From Nostoc sphaeroides (GTDB lineage Bacteria > Cyanobacteriota > Cyanobacteriia > Cyanobacteriales > Nostocaceae): a stretch of DNA of 64,000 bases. Under the pieces are notes generated by a model, which made no database searches, had not been told where the DNA came from, and worked only from the letters and a program-made list of their open reading frames with translations. A program made the position numbers and the translations under genes. This document shows positions 44,746 through 55,242 of the stretch, in pieces (within the stretch, counting starts at the first letter, position 1; every line of letters starts with the position of its first letter). The DNA lies in assembly GCF_003443655.1 (NCBI RefSeq), contig NZ_CP031941.1, positions 2,843,501-2,907,500 of the forward strand, read 5' to 3'.

Positions 44746-46293
44746 CTAAGTTTCATCTGAGTAATCACCGCCAGAACCATACTTCCAGGCATCAATCAAA
44801 CGATGCCAATAATATTGTTGTTCTGTTGGTTGATTCTTAATCCATGTTTCTAGCATTGGACTTAACCAAAACAAGGCAGTGTATACACCTAAATTACTGT
44901 AATGTAACATCCAATCTAACAAACTTGCCAAACCTACTTGCGGAATTATCTTGGCAACTAATAGAGGATGATCTAAACCAGTTTTTAACAGTGTTTGCGT
45001 TAATGCCGAAAACTGCACTATATCCTGTAAAAATGGTTTTAGCACTGGTGTACCAAACTGTTGCATTTCCTGAAATACTGCCGAGAGGAGTTGGTTAATT
45101 TGATCTGGGGCAATTTTCTGATTGACACCAACACTCATCGCCCTTTGAAACAACCAGGTAACAGTCAAACTTGGCTGATAGGGTTGCAGTAGTGCTAAAG
45201 CTTTTGCAGATAATTGTTCTGTTTCCAGCGCTTCGTAAATGCCAAACGTTAAACGCTTCAGATGACGTACCATTGCCCCAAAACCACCAAAACTCAAGGG
45301 AGATTGACTACCACTGCTATCTCCGGCTGTTAAAATGCGACTCCAAGGGGTTTTGATGGGGCTTTGGCGATAAGTGGGAAAGAAACCAAATAGCGATCGC
45401 TGAAATTTCAGTTTACTCAACTCCACTCCCTGATATTCTGGTAATAGACGCAGATATTCTTCAAATAAAGCTTCTAAAGTTAAACGTTGGGGATGTGCAT
45501 CCATATAAGTAAACAAGTAAGTTGTTCTGCCATCCCTAGCTGGAAAAGCCTCCCAGAAGTACTGACATTGATTCTGCAAAGGTGTAAATGATAATATTAA
45601 ATCGCCTGAGTTATTTTCGGGAAAACCTTGGGCGCAACTTCCTACAACTAAGCATAGTGCTTCTGGTTTTTTGCCTTGGCGTGCTTGTTGAGTGATGGGT
45701 GAAAGATGTCCCATTGCGTCGATTAACAACCGAGTTTTGAATTGGTTATTTACCATCACCCCATCTGGATGAACCACTGCTTCAGTAAAGGGTGTGTTTT
45801 CTAATAACTTTCCACCTGCGGTGAGAAATCGGGTTTTCAAAGTAGCTAATAGATAAACTGGATCTACGCCAATATTCAAAACATCCTCTACCCAAACTTC
45901 TGTACCGCCATCAAAACTAACTCGCGCTGGGTTATATTGAGTGGCGATCGCACTCTCTAATTCTTCCTCAGTCAGCAAGTTTAATTCCACAAATACATCT
46001 AATTCTTTGCGAGAAATATTCCACTCTTGTTCCCTTCCCCGCAAAATACCCCGTTCCATCAACGCCACCCGCAGTCCCTTCACCGCTAAGGCGCAACCAA
46101 TTAAAATGCCCAAGGTGCCACCGCAGATAAGCACATCGAAATCTGCAACGCCTAAAGACTGTTGACTTTCTTTAACTAACGTTGGTACTGGTGCGGTGTT
46201 TTCGCGCACAGATGTTAAGATGCGATCGCTTTGGCGTAACCCTGCTAAAACATCGCCGGGTAATTGGGAAAGAATTTCTTCAGTTAAAGACAT
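44746..46293 (-). CDS. cruP: CruP-type lycopene cyclase family flavoprotein
   Basis: A 515-residue FAD-dependent protein. The dinucleotide-binding fold is DVLICGGTLGILIGCALAVK followed by MERGILRGREQEWNISRKEL, a stretch highly conserved between cyanobacterial and plant CruP. Later features are GDSSGSQSPLSFGGFGAMVR, typical of the lycopene cyclase/geranylgeranyl reductase superfamily. CruP is a paralogue of the CruA lycopene cyclase; in plants it limits epoxide formation in carotenoids, and cyclase activity of cyanobacterial CruP is weak or conditional. Start: ATG 46293 (MSLTEEILSQL); a TTG at 46308 adds five doubtful residues. Two paralogous membrane-protein genes follow closely. Confidence 0.88.
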   Translation of the reverse strand: MSLTEEILSQLPGDVLAGLRQSDRILTSVRENTAPVPTLVKESQQSLGVADFDVLICGGTLGILIGCALAVKGLRVALMERGILRGREQEWNISRKELDVFVELNLLTEEELESAIATQYNPARVSFDGGTEVWVEDVLNIGVDPVYLLATLKTRFLTAGGKLLENTPFTEAVVHPDGVMVNNQFKTRLLIDAMGHLSPITQQARQGKKPEALCLVVGSCAQGFPENNSGDLILSFTPLQNQCQYFWEAFPARDGRTTYLFTYMDAHPQRLTLEALFEEYLRLLPEYQGVELSKLKFQRSLFGFFPTYRQSPIKTPWSRILTAGDSSGSQSPLSFGGFGAMVRHLKRLTFGIYEALETEQLSAKALALLQPYQPSLTVTWLFQRAMSVGVNQKIAPDQINQLLSAVFQEMQQFGTPVLKPFLQDIVQFSALTQTLLKTGLDHPLLVAKIIPQVGLASLLDWMLHYSNLGVYTALFWLSPMLETWIKNQPTEQQYYWHRLIDAWKYGSGGDYSDET

Positions 46294-46324
46294 TTTGGAA
46301 AAACTCAACTCTACATTCCCAAGC

Positions 46325-46440
46325 TACCTGAGAATGAAGAAAGTATTTTACCCCACCCTAACCCTCCCCTTATAAAGGGGAGGGAACTGGATTTCCGGTT
46401 TCCCCCCTTTATAAGGGGGAATTAAGGGGGGTAATTCGAC
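46325..46440. repeat. CCCCACCCTAACCCTCCCC / GGGGAGGGAA repeat pair
   Basis: ACCCCACCCTAACCCTCCCC, TTATAA, then GGGGAGGGAACTGGATTTCC and CCCCCTTTATAAGGGGGAA, ending GGGGGGTAATTCGACACC. The same modules occur at 25617 (left part) and 25853 (right part), where they flank and interrupt another element. A dispersed palindromic repeat with no coding content. Confidence 0.75.
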
Positions 46441-46461
46441 ACCGTAGTTACTGAGGGAAGG

Positions 46462-46592
46462 CAATACCGTTCGGATAAGGTTTTTTCATGACAGACCCTA
46501 GATACAAAGACGCGATAAATCGCCGTCTTTACAATAAGTCCTTTGTAGAGACGGCGATTTATCGCGTCTCTTGCCTTAACCGAACCGTATTG
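46462..46592. mobile_element. CAATACCG-end element without target duplication
   Basis: Ends CAATACCGTTCGGATAAG and CTTAACCGAACCGTATTG with GACGCGATAAATCGCCGTC pairs inside, the same family as 37857. The flanking ten bases (TGAGGGAAGG and CAACCGGAGG) do not match, so the ends may come from different copies joined by recombination. Confidence 0.82.
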
Positions 46593-46604
46593 CAACCGGA
46601 GGGG

Positions 46605-46740
46605 TTCGCGGGGTCGTTCGGATAAGATCCCCCCGCCTTTGGCGACCCCCTTAAAAAGGGGGTAGAAGAAATTAAGCCCCCCTTTTTAAGGGGGGTTGGG
46701 GGGATCTCCGACGAATAAACACGTTAACCGAACTGTATTG
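46605..46740. mobile_element. Second, partly eroded family member with CCCCC/GGGGG interior
   Basis: The right end GTTAACCGAACTGTATTG (46723-46740) is intact. The left end keeps only GTTCGGATAAG after GGGGTC (46612-46632). The inside is a large stem of GATCCCCCC ... CCCCTTAAAAAGGGGG ... GGGGGGATC type. It is a third interior type for the CAATACGG-end family. The boundary at left is approximate. Confidence 0.6.
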
Positions 46741-46866
46741 GGTCGGGTTCTTCGAGTTTAATAAGTAATTAAGCGGACATGATATCAAGGCAATAAAATT
46801 CGCCGCTACACAAACGAACTCCGCCTTCGCCCATTAATTTTTAAGCGTTGGGACAGATGGAGTAAA

Positions 46867-47298
46867 TCAGTTCACTTTTTTCCAAGTGTCAATAACTACT
46901 GCACCTGGAATGGTTGCGATCAAAAAGACTTCCTTGCCACCATCAACAATGATACCGCTATAAGTATCACCATTTAATACTATCTGCACCGTACAATCTT
47001 GTTTAACACTATAGGTTCCTGAAGCTGTTTCGTTTTTAGTTACAGTATTGTTAACGCTATAAGTAGATGTTGCTTGAAAATTTCCCCTTCCATCAAGCTT
47101 AACTAAACCAACTTGAGCTAGAGGCCATTCTACGATCATCCCAGTGGCTTTAGTTCCGTAGCTACCTTTTATGGTTGCATTATTACAAGAAGGCGTAGCT
47201 TGGGCGTTCACCTTTTGAGAGATAGCATCTGAAATGGTCAATGCTGACACACTACCAATTATTAACGTCGTAAAAAAGCCCTGGATTTTAAAGTTCAT
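46867..47298 (-). CDS. Secreted small beta-rich protein, hypothetical
   Basis: A 143-residue protein with a signal peptide (GFFTTLIIGSVSALTISDAI, cleavage likely after VNAQA). The mature part has two cysteines (PSCNNATIKG and VKQDCTVQIV) that could pair, and repeated short strands with Thr/Ser-rich loops. The pattern CNNATIKGSYGTKATG is that of small exported proteins common in cyanobacteria and other bacteria, of unknown function. I use ATG 47298 with AGGA five bases upstream; ATG 47301 and an upstream start at 47340 are possible. It is not linked to another gene. Confidence 0.78.
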   Translation of the reverse strand: MNFKIQGFFTTLIIGSVSALTISDAISQKVNAQATPSCNNATIKGSYGTKATGMIVEWPLAQVGLVKLDGRGNFQATSTYSVNNTVTKNETASGTYSVKQDCTVQIVLNGDTYSGIIVDGGKEVFLIATIPGAVVIDTWKKVN

Positions 47299-47635
47299 CA
47301 TATTCCTGAAATCAACACCCTCTTGCGTAAATATAGACACTAGAAGATTACTATTGAATGACTTAACTTGTAAATCACACTAGAAAGTAAAATTTTTTAC
47401 ACGAAAATTATTTGCACCCACAAGTTTTTTCCCACGTTTGAAGTTGCCTCGTCGGAGATTTTGAACAAAACCTCACCCTGGTTCGTGTCGGACTTTTCAC
47501 GTTATGTGGAAAAGTCCACCAAAAACCTAACCCCCTAACCCCCTTCCCGACACTCTAAGGGAAAAAATTCAAAGTCTCTCTCCTTTTAGGAGAGAGATTT
47601 AGAGAGAGGTTTTCCACATCCCGTCAAAAGTCAGG

Positions 47636-47950
47636 TTGAGCGATCGCATTTGCTTGTTGAGCGATCGCATTTGCTTGTTGAGCGATCGCATTTGCTTGTT
47701 GAGCGATCGCATTTGCTTGTTGAGCGACAGCATTTGCTTGTTGAGCGATCGCATTTGCTTGTTGAGCGATCGCATTTGCTTGTTGAGCGATCGCATTTGC
47801 TTGTTGAGCGATCGCATTTGCTTGTTGAGCGATCGCATTTGCTTGTTGAGCGACAGCATTTGCTTGTTGAGCGACAGCATTTGCTTGTTGAGCAACAGCA
47901 TTTGCTTGTTGAGCAACAGCATTTGCTTGTTGAGCAACAGCATTTGCTTG
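47636..47950. repeat. 21-bp tandem array with GCGATCGC in each unit, 15 copies
   Basis: Fifteen copies of TTGAGCGATCGCATTTGCTTG. Copies 1-4 and 6-10 keep the HIP1 palindrome GCGATCGC. Copies 5, 11 and 12 have GCGACAGC, and 13-15 have GCAACAGC, so the array is graded from left to right. All three codon phases stay open on several strands: reverse frame LNKQMRS heptads (ORF 47985 to 47599, 128 residues), forward LLSDRIC or LVERSHL. No convincing start or domain lies outside the repeat, so I list it as a repeat. Confidence 0.93.
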
Positions 47951-48069
47951 TTTGGAAGTAGGTACGGTACTACTACTGGATACAAAGGCTGCTCTAATGT
48001 GTTGTCAGAGTGGCTAAGTTGTATGTAAATTCAAGCAGCAGCTAAGATAAAGGTTTATAAGCGTCAAAG

Positions 48070-49665
48070 ATGAACGTTTTACTTCTATACCCCCGTTTTC
48101 CAAAAAGTTTTTGGTCTTTTGAAAAAACACTAGCTTTATTAGACCGTAAAGCAATGCTACCGCCTTTAGGCTTGGTAACTGTAGCCGCGATATTACCTCA
48201 AGAATGGGAGTATAAGTTAGTAGATCGAAATGTTCGCGTCTGTACCGAAGCAGAATGGGCTTGGGCAGATTTGGTTATTATGTCGGCGATGATTGTGCAA
48301 AAAGAGGATTTACTCTCTCAGATATTAGAAGCAAAATCCAGAGGTAAACGGGTAGCTGTTGGTGGCCCCTTCCCGACAGCGCTACCAGATGAAATGACAT
48401 CCGCCGGAGCAGATTACTTGATATTGGACGAAGGGGAAATTACCCTACCCTTATTTGTAGCAGCGATCGCACGGGGCGATCGCACAGGTATATTTCGCTC
48501 TGGTGGTGAAAAACCAGATGTGACTAATACTCCAACTCCTCGCTTTGACTTGCTAGAATTTGAAGCTTATGCGGAAATGTCGGTGCAATTTTCGCGTGGA
48601 TGTCCCTTCCAATGTGAATTCTGCGACATTATTGTGCTATATGGTCGTAAACCCCGCACCAAAAACCCAGAACAAATATTAGCAGAACTAGATTATCTCT
48701 ACAAACTGGGTTGGCGACGCAGTATTTTTATGGTGGATGACAACTTCATTGGTAATAAGCGGAATGTCAAATTATTTTTGAAGTCCCTTCTGCCGTGGAT
48801 GGTAGAACATAACTATCCCTTTTCCTTTGCCACAGAGGCTTCAGTTGATTTAGCCCAAGATCAAGAACTGATGGATTTGATGGTAGTGTGTAATTTTGGA
48901 GCCGTTTTTCTGGGAATTGAAACCCCCGACGAAGAAAGTCTCACTTTCACTCAGAAATACCAGAATACCAGAGACTCGCTCAGTGAAGCTGTGAATAGAA
49001 TTACCCGCTCAGGGTTGCGAGTCATGGCAGGTTTTATCATTGGGTTTGATGGCGAGAAAGTAGGAGCAGGCGCACGAATTGTCAAGTTTGTCGAGGAAAC
49101 AGCAATTCCTACAGCCTTATTTAGTATGCTGCAAGCGCTTCCAGATACAGCGCTGTGGCATAGATTAGAAAAGGAAGGACGACTCCGCAATAAATCAGCC
49201 AACATCAACCAAACCACGTTGATGAACTTTGTCCCAACTCGACCTTTAGAAGATATCGCTCGTGAATATGTGCAGGCGTTTTGTGATTTGTATGAGCCAG
49301 AACGATTTTTGGAGCGTACATACAAACACTTCCGGCTTTTGGGCGAAGCAACCTACCCGAAAAAGGGCAAAGCTGCCAAGAAACCATTGAACTGGAAAGT
49401 ACTCCGAGCGTTTCTGATTATTTGTTGGCGACAGGGTGTCCGTCGTCAAACGCGCTGGCAATTCTGGCGCAACTTGTGGAGCATGTATCAGCATAATCCG
49501 GGTGGAGTCAGTAGCTATTTAGCTGTTTGTGCCCAAATTGAGCATTTCTTGGAGTATCGCCAGATTGTCCGGGATGAAATTGAGGCTCAAGTCGCTGAAT
49601 TTCTAGAAGCAGAAGCTAGGGTAAAACCGGAAGCACAAGTGATGGTTAATTCGATAGCGAATTAA
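48070..49665 (+). CDS. B12-binding radical SAM protein (DUF4070 type)
   Basis: A 531-residue iron-sulphur enzyme. Residues 1-140 form a cobalamin-binding Rossmann domain (MNVLLLYPRFPKSFWSFEKT, and GGPFPTALPDEMTSAGADYL). The radical SAM core holds the cluster motif SRGCPFQCEFCDI (CxxxCxxC). The C-terminal 200 residues, with VPTRPLEDIAREYVQAF, are the family-specific domain. Members of this type include hopanoid and bacteriochlorophyll methylases, such as the HpnP and BchE relatives. HpnP-like 2-methylhopanoid synthesis would be plausible in Nostoc, but I cannot assign it from this sequence. It has no close operon partner. ATG 48070 begins the conserved MNVLLLYPRFP. Confidence 0.88.
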   Translation: MNVLLLYPRFPKSFWSFEKTLALLDRKAMLPPLGLVTVAAILPQEWEYKLVDRNVRVCTEAEWAWADLVIMSAMIVQKEDLLSQILEAKSRGKRVAVGGPFPTALPDEMTSAGADYLILDEGEITLPLFVAAIARGDRTGIFRSGGEKPDVTNTPTPRFDLLEFEAYAEMSVQFSRGCPFQCEFCDIIVLYGRKPRTKNPEQILAELDYLYKLGWRRSIFMVDDNFIGNKRNVKLFLKSLLPWMVEHNYPFSFATEASVDLAQDQELMDLMVVCNFGAVFLGIETPDEESLTFTQKYQNTRDSLSEAVNRITRSGLRVMAGFIIGFDGEKVGAGARIVKFVEETAIPTALFSMLQALPDTALWHRLEKEGRLRNKSANINQTTLMNFVPTRPLEDIAREYVQAFCDLYEPERFLERTYKHFRLLGEATYPKKGKAAKKPLNWKVLRAFLIICWRQGVRRQTRWQFWRNLWSMYQHNPGGVSSYLAVCAQIEHFLEYRQIVRDEIEAQVAEFLEAEARVKPEAQVMVNSIAN

Positions 49666-49696
49666 ATTTGCAATGATAATGCGTCGGGATGCATTG

Positions 49697-49800
49697 CAAT
49701 ACGGTTTGGTTAAGGCAAGAGACGCGATAAATCGCCGTCTGTACAATAATCAGTCCTTTGTAGAGACGGCGATTTATCGCGTCTTTGTGATCGTACAATG
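49697..49800. mobile_element. CAATACGG-end element, right end lost
   Basis: Left end CAATACGGTTTGGTTAAG (49697-49714) and the inner GACGCGATAAATCG ... CGATTTATCGCGTC pair are present. The right CCGTATTG end is missing; the sequence runs into GTACAATGCATTCCG. No 10-base duplication is seen. Non-coding. Confidence 0.7.
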
Positions 49801-49829
49801 CATTCCGATACATGTCCTTATTGGTAGAA

Positions 49830-50879
49830 ATGACCATGCCACGCGATAATTTAGAGATAAATGAAGCGATCGCAGTACAATTTGCTCAATTAGTGCTGGA
49901 TTGTATCGGGCGAGAATATCCCCACAGTGGTCTTTATTGGGCTGATAGCGACGAGGATCTAAAACCACCGCGTGAATTGACTCCTGCTTTTTATGGCTGC
50001 TTAGATTGGCATTCAGCTGTACATGGTCACTGGTTGCTGGTACGTCTTATGCGTCACTTTCCTGAAGCCTCCTTCAATGCAGCCTCAAAGCAAGCACTTG
50101 AGCAAAGCCTAACACCTGAGAAAATTCAAGGAGAAATTGCTCATTTCCAACGGCTACCGTTTTTTGAATTTCCTTATGGTGTGGCATGGCTTTTGCAACT
50201 GGCTGCGGAACTTCACCAGTGGAATCATCCTCAAGCGAAAGAATGGCGGGTTGTATTGGAACCGCTAGAAAAGTTGATTGCAGGTAATTTACATCGCTGG
50301 ATTGACGGACTGAAACTTCCCAATCGCACAGGGATGCATAGCCAAACAGCTTTTGCACTTGGTTTGATGCTAGATTGGGCACGGATTACCGAAAATGCTG
50401 ACTTCACTGGGTTAATAGAGAACAAGGCACGGCAATTTTATCTAAGCGATCGCAACTACTCCTTACAATTTGAGCCGCTTGGTTACGATTTTCTTTCTCC
50501 TGGCCTTGCTGAAGCAGACCTGATGCGGCGAGTCCTGCCAACAACAGCTTTCACTGACTGGCTCACCGATTTTCTTCCAGAAATACCGATTGAGACTTCA
50601 GCAAATTGGTTACAACCACCCGGAGTAGATAATCCTCAAGATTATATGCAAGCCCACTTCTATGGTCTTAATCTCAGTCGTGCTTGGATGCTTGAGGGTA
50701 TCATTTCTAAATTGGCAAATAGCGATCGCCGCCGAGAAACACTCCGCTCTACTGCCCTTCACCATCGTCAGCATGGACTAGCAAATATTGTAAGTGAACA
50801 TTATGCAGCTAGTCACTGGGTAGGTACTTTTGCTGTTTACCTCCTAACAAATCGTGGGTTGCAAAAGCAAATTAGTTAA
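49830..50879 (+). CDS. DUF2891 family protein
   Basis: A 349-residue soluble, all-helical protein of the DUF2891 family. Seen: YPHSGLYWADSDEDLKPPRE near the start, PAFYGCLDWHSAVHGHWLLV, FEFPYGVAWLLQLAAELHQW and, at the end, SEHYAASHWVGTFAVYLLTN. The repeated aromatic and helical motifs recall alpha/alpha toroid folds of carbohydrate-active enzymes, but function is unknown. Several in-frame ATGs exist (49812, 49830, 49836). I take 49830 because the first lies next to the mobile-element remnant and gives only six extra residues. No convincing ribosome site helps decide. Confidence 0.82.
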   Translation: MTMPRDNLEINEAIAVQFAQLVLDCIGREYPHSGLYWADSDEDLKPPRELTPAFYGCLDWHSAVHGHWLLVRLMRHFPEASFNAASKQALEQSLTPEKIQGEIAHFQRLPFFEFPYGVAWLLQLAAELHQWNHPQAKEWRVVLEPLEKLIAGNLHRWIDGLKLPNRTGMHSQTAFALGLMLDWARITENADFTGLIENKARQFYLSDRNYSLQFEPLGYDFLSPGLAEADLMRRVLPTTAFTDWLTDFLPEIPIETSANWLQPPGVDNPQDYMQAHFYGLNLSRAWMLEGIISKLANSDRRRETLRSTALHHRQHGLANIVSEHYAASHWVGTFAVYLLTNRGLQKQIS

Positions 50880-50980
50880 TTCCCATGTCAATGGATAATT
50901 TATTTCTTGGAAGTCTCTTAGCGGATAGCTATGGTTGAGCCAGTCCTGAGTGGGTAGTGGGGCAGAGAAAGGGGAGAAGA

Positions 50981-51110
50981 ACTCCTAACTCCTAACTCCT
51001 AACTCCTAACTCCTAACTCCTAACTCCTAACTCCTAACTCCTAACTCCTAACTCCTAACTCCTAACTCCTAACTCCTAACTCCTAACTCCTAACTCCTAA
51101 CTCCTAACTC
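50981..51110. repeat. Heptamer minisatellite (ACTCCTA)n, about 18 copies
   Basis: Uninterrupted ACTCCTA heptamers, the same unit as in the 5513 palindrome. It lies about 150 bases before gap. Its copy number is probably variable between strains. A lone right end of the GGGACT element family lies just before it (50888-50920). Confidence 0.95.
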
Positions 51111-51217
51111 ATTGTTTTGCCCAATCATTAAAATATGCCAAGTAAATATGTCTTAGCTGACTGATACTGTCAGGATCATAGAGTAAAGAGTAAAAGGCAA
51201 TCTATTTTGACTTTTAA

Positions 51218-52303
<1,086 letters not shown>

Positions 52304-52577
52304 TTGGTCATTTGTCATTGGTCATTGGTCATTGGTCATTAGTCATTAACTTTTGACCCTTGACTTTTGACTTACCCGCAGGGGCTGACCCTTGGCTTTT
52401 GGGATTTGGGTTGAATGGTAAATATGCTGAAAACAAAACTTCATTTAGTATTTTTATTTACAAAATCAGTGATATAAAGCACATGTTAATTTGGATGGCT
52501 TGGGCGATGTCTACGACGGGCTACGCCTACGCTCAAATCATCCAAATTTGCAGGTTACTCCTCAACCCCTAATCCCT

Positions 52578-54009
52578 ATGCGTCGAACCAAAATCATTTG
52601 TACTGTTGGCCCGGCTACATCTGCACCCGAAAAGCTGCAAGCTTTAGTAAAAGCTGGAATGAATGTAGCGCGGCTGAATTTTTCCCACGGGGCTTATGAA
52701 TTCCACGCCCAAACTGCTCACTATCTCAGACAAATTAGTAATGAGCAGCAAAAGCCGATCGCAATTATGCAAGACCTTTGTGGCCCGAAGATTCGTTTGG
52801 GAACTTTACCACCAGAAGGGTTAAATTTAGAAGCTGGTACTGAAGTCACCTTTGTTTTGCAAGAAAAGGGTGAGAGTATCGATGAACTACCTTTACCATT
52901 GCCGACTTTGTTCGCAATGGTGCGACCAGGCGAACCAATTTTGATTAATGATGGTCGCGTCAAGTTGATTGTTACCGCTCGTGATGCCGATCGCATTCGC
53001 GCACAAGTAAAAATTGGCGGGCTAATTTCCACACACAAAGGAGTAAACCTACCACAAACTCCTTTACCTGTTAGTTCGATTACCGAAAAAGACTTGCTGG
53101 ATCTGCGCTTTGGGATTCAGTTGGGTGTAGACTGGGTGGCGGTATCCTTTGTGCGATCGCCACAAGACTTAGAACCTGCCAAGCGAATGATTGAAGCTGC
53201 TGGTGCTTCCATCCGCTTAATTGCCAAAATCGAAAGAGCAGAAGCAGTAGAGAATTTTGACTCCATTCTGAATGTTGCTGATGCAATTATGATTGCCCGT
53301 GGCGATTTAGGGGTAGAAGTACCAATTCACGAAGTCCCCCTAATTCAAAAAGATATTATTCGCCGTTGCAATCGGGCTGGCAAGCCGGTGATTACAGCCA
53401 CCCAAATGCTAGAGTCGATGATTAGCGCCCCCGATTCCCACCCGCGCCGAAGCAACCGACGTTGCCAACTCCATCTTAGATGGAACAGATGCAGTAATGC
53501 TTTCTGGTGAAACAGCTGTTGGGCAATATCCCATCGCCGCCGTCGAGATGATGCACAATATCGCTGTGCGGACAGAACAGGCTTTAGATGAGGGTAGCAA
53601 ACATGCTTGGTGTCATGAAGCAGGTAGTCTCAGCGTTACCGAATCTGTAGCAGAATCCGTGTGTCGCATCGCTTATGAAACAGGCTCACGGGCAATTCTC
53701 TGTAACACTACATCAGGAAGTACAGCGAGAATGGTGTCTAAATATCGCCCTACTTCTCCCATTATTGCCCTCACCTCTGACATCACCGCTTATCGCCAAC
53801 TAGCACTTTCTTGGGGTGTGGAAGCTTTGCTAATCCCACCAGTCCACAATGCTGAAGAGATGTTTACCAATGTGGTGAACACAGTTGTAGACATGGGTTT
53901 AGCCAATAAGGGCGATAAAGTAGTTATTACCTCTGGTGTTCCAATTGGTAAATCAGGAACAACTAGCTTAATCAAAGTGCATTCCATTGGACAGCCAATT
54001 TCGGCATAA
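52578..54009 (+). pseudogene. pyk: Pyruvate kinase, frameshifted in the middle
   Basis: Glycolytic enzyme making pyruvate and ATP. The N-terminal frame starts [20 protein letters not shown] and has [25 protein letters not shown] and [12 protein letters not shown]. It then runs out of frame ([12 protein letters not shown]). Inserting a one-base shift at 53435-53436 (an extra T in CCGATTCCC) restores [18 protein letters not shown], then [15 protein letters not shown] and the regulatory C-terminal domain to QPISA. Corrected length is 476 residues, normal for bacterial Pyk, so only one base is wrong. Sequencing error and true mutation cannot be separated here. It lies 274 bases after gap and 149 before tal. 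Confidence 0.92.
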
Positions 54010-54158
54010 GGCACTTAGAATAAGGCTGTGGCTCAAGATAGTAAACAAAATTGGGCAATGATTAAGAAAAATTGCCAGAATCAGAATTGAAGGAAGAGTA
54101 AAGAGTGTAAAGAACTGGGGAATAAGTAAATCCTGTAACATTCATCACGGAGTATTTT

Positions 54159-55163
54159 ATGTCTAAGAATTTACTGGAACAATTGCGACAAGTGACTGTT
54201 GTCGTCGCAGATACAGGGGATATCCAGGCAATTGAAAAGTTCAAACCCCAAGACGCTACCACCAATCCTTCTCTGATTACTGCTGCGGCGCAGATGCCGG
54301 AATATCAGGGAATTGTCGATCAAACTTTACTGCAAGCGAAGAAAGATGCAGGAGCCGGAGCCACCCAAGCACAGATAGTTTCTCTAGCTTTTGACCGTTT
54401 GGCAGTTGCCTTCGGATTAAAGATTTTGCAAATCATCCCCGGTCGCGTGTCTACGGAAGTCGATGCTCGTTTGTCCTACGATACCGAAGCTACCCTAACT
54501 AAGGCACGGGACTTAATTGCTCAGTATAAAGCTGCCGGAATTGGCCGCGATCGCGTCTTAATTAAAATTGCCACAACCTGGGAAGGCATTCGCGCTGCGG
54601 AAATTCTCGAAAAAGAAGGTATTCACTGTAACCTTACCTTGTTGTTTGGTCTTCACCAAGCGATCGCCTGTGCAGAAGCTGGCGTTACCCTAATTTCTCC
54701 CTTCGTCGGCCGGATTCTCGACTGGTACAAAAAAGATACCGGACGCGATAGCTACCCAGCAGCCGAAGACCCAGGAGTTTTGTCAGTCACCAAAATCTAC
54801 AACTACTACAAGAAATTCGGCTATAAAACCGAAGTTATGGGAGCTAGCTTCCGTAACCTTGGTGAAATTACTGAACTTGCAGGTAGTGATTTGCTGACCA
54901 TTTCGCCATCACTTTTGGCTGAATTGCAAGCAACTATTGGAGAACTGCCACGCAAACTCGACCCCGCCAAGGCAGCAAACTTGGAAATTGAAAAGATATC
55001 CGTTGACAAAGCTAGCTATGACAAGATGCACGCCGCAGACCGCATGGCAACTGACAAATTAGATGAAGGCATCAAAGGTTTCACCAAGGCATTAGAAGAC
55101 CTTGAGAAACTTTTAGCAGACCGACTAGTTCGCCTTGAAGGAGAAGTAGTAGCAGCTCATTAG
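54159..55163 (+). CDS. tal: Transaldolase (TalB type)
   Basis: A 334-residue pentose-phosphate-pathway enzyme moving a dihydroxyacetone unit between sugar phosphates. Signature I is seen in [14 protein letters not shown], and the Schiff-base lysine in [20 protein letters not shown]. The phosphate site lies in [15 protein letters not shown], with the C-terminal [20 protein letters not shown]. Full-length for the 330-residue subclass. It stands after gap and pyk in the same direction. Together they join glycolysis and the oxidative pentose phosphate pathway, the main sugar breakdown route of heterocysts and of cells in the dark. Confidence 0.95.
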   Translation: MSKNLLEQLRQVTVVVADTGDIQAIEKFKPQDATTNPSLITAAAQMPEYQGIVDQTLLQAKKDAGAGATQAQIVSLAFDRLAVAFGLKILQIIPGRVSTEVDARLSYDTEATLTKARDLIAQYKAAGIGRDRVLIKIATTWEGIRAAEILEKEGIHCNLTLLFGLHQAIACAEAGVTLISPFVGRILDWYKKDTGRDSYPAAEDPGVLSVTKIYNYYKKFGYKTEVMGASFRNLGEITELAGSDLLTISPSLLAELQATIGELPRKLDPAKAANLEIEKISVDKASYDKMHAADRMATDKLDEGIKGFTKALEDLEKLLADRLVRLEGEVVAAH

Positions 55164-55242
55164 AACGTAACCATAGTTAGTGGTTAGTGGTTAGTGGTTG
55201 GTGATTCAACCACTAACCATTAGTTAGTTGCATCAGTCCTCA

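Noticed and set aside
47599..47985. 128-residue leftward ORF of LNKQMRS repeats and two forward ORFs in the same array
   Set aside because: Open frames follow automatically from a stop-free 21-base unit. Without translation evidence they are annotated as a repeat.
52360..52572. 70-residue ORF between gap and pyk
   Set aside because: It spans a TCATTGG repeat tract and a repeat remnant (GATGTCTACGACGGGCTACG); composition is not protein-like.
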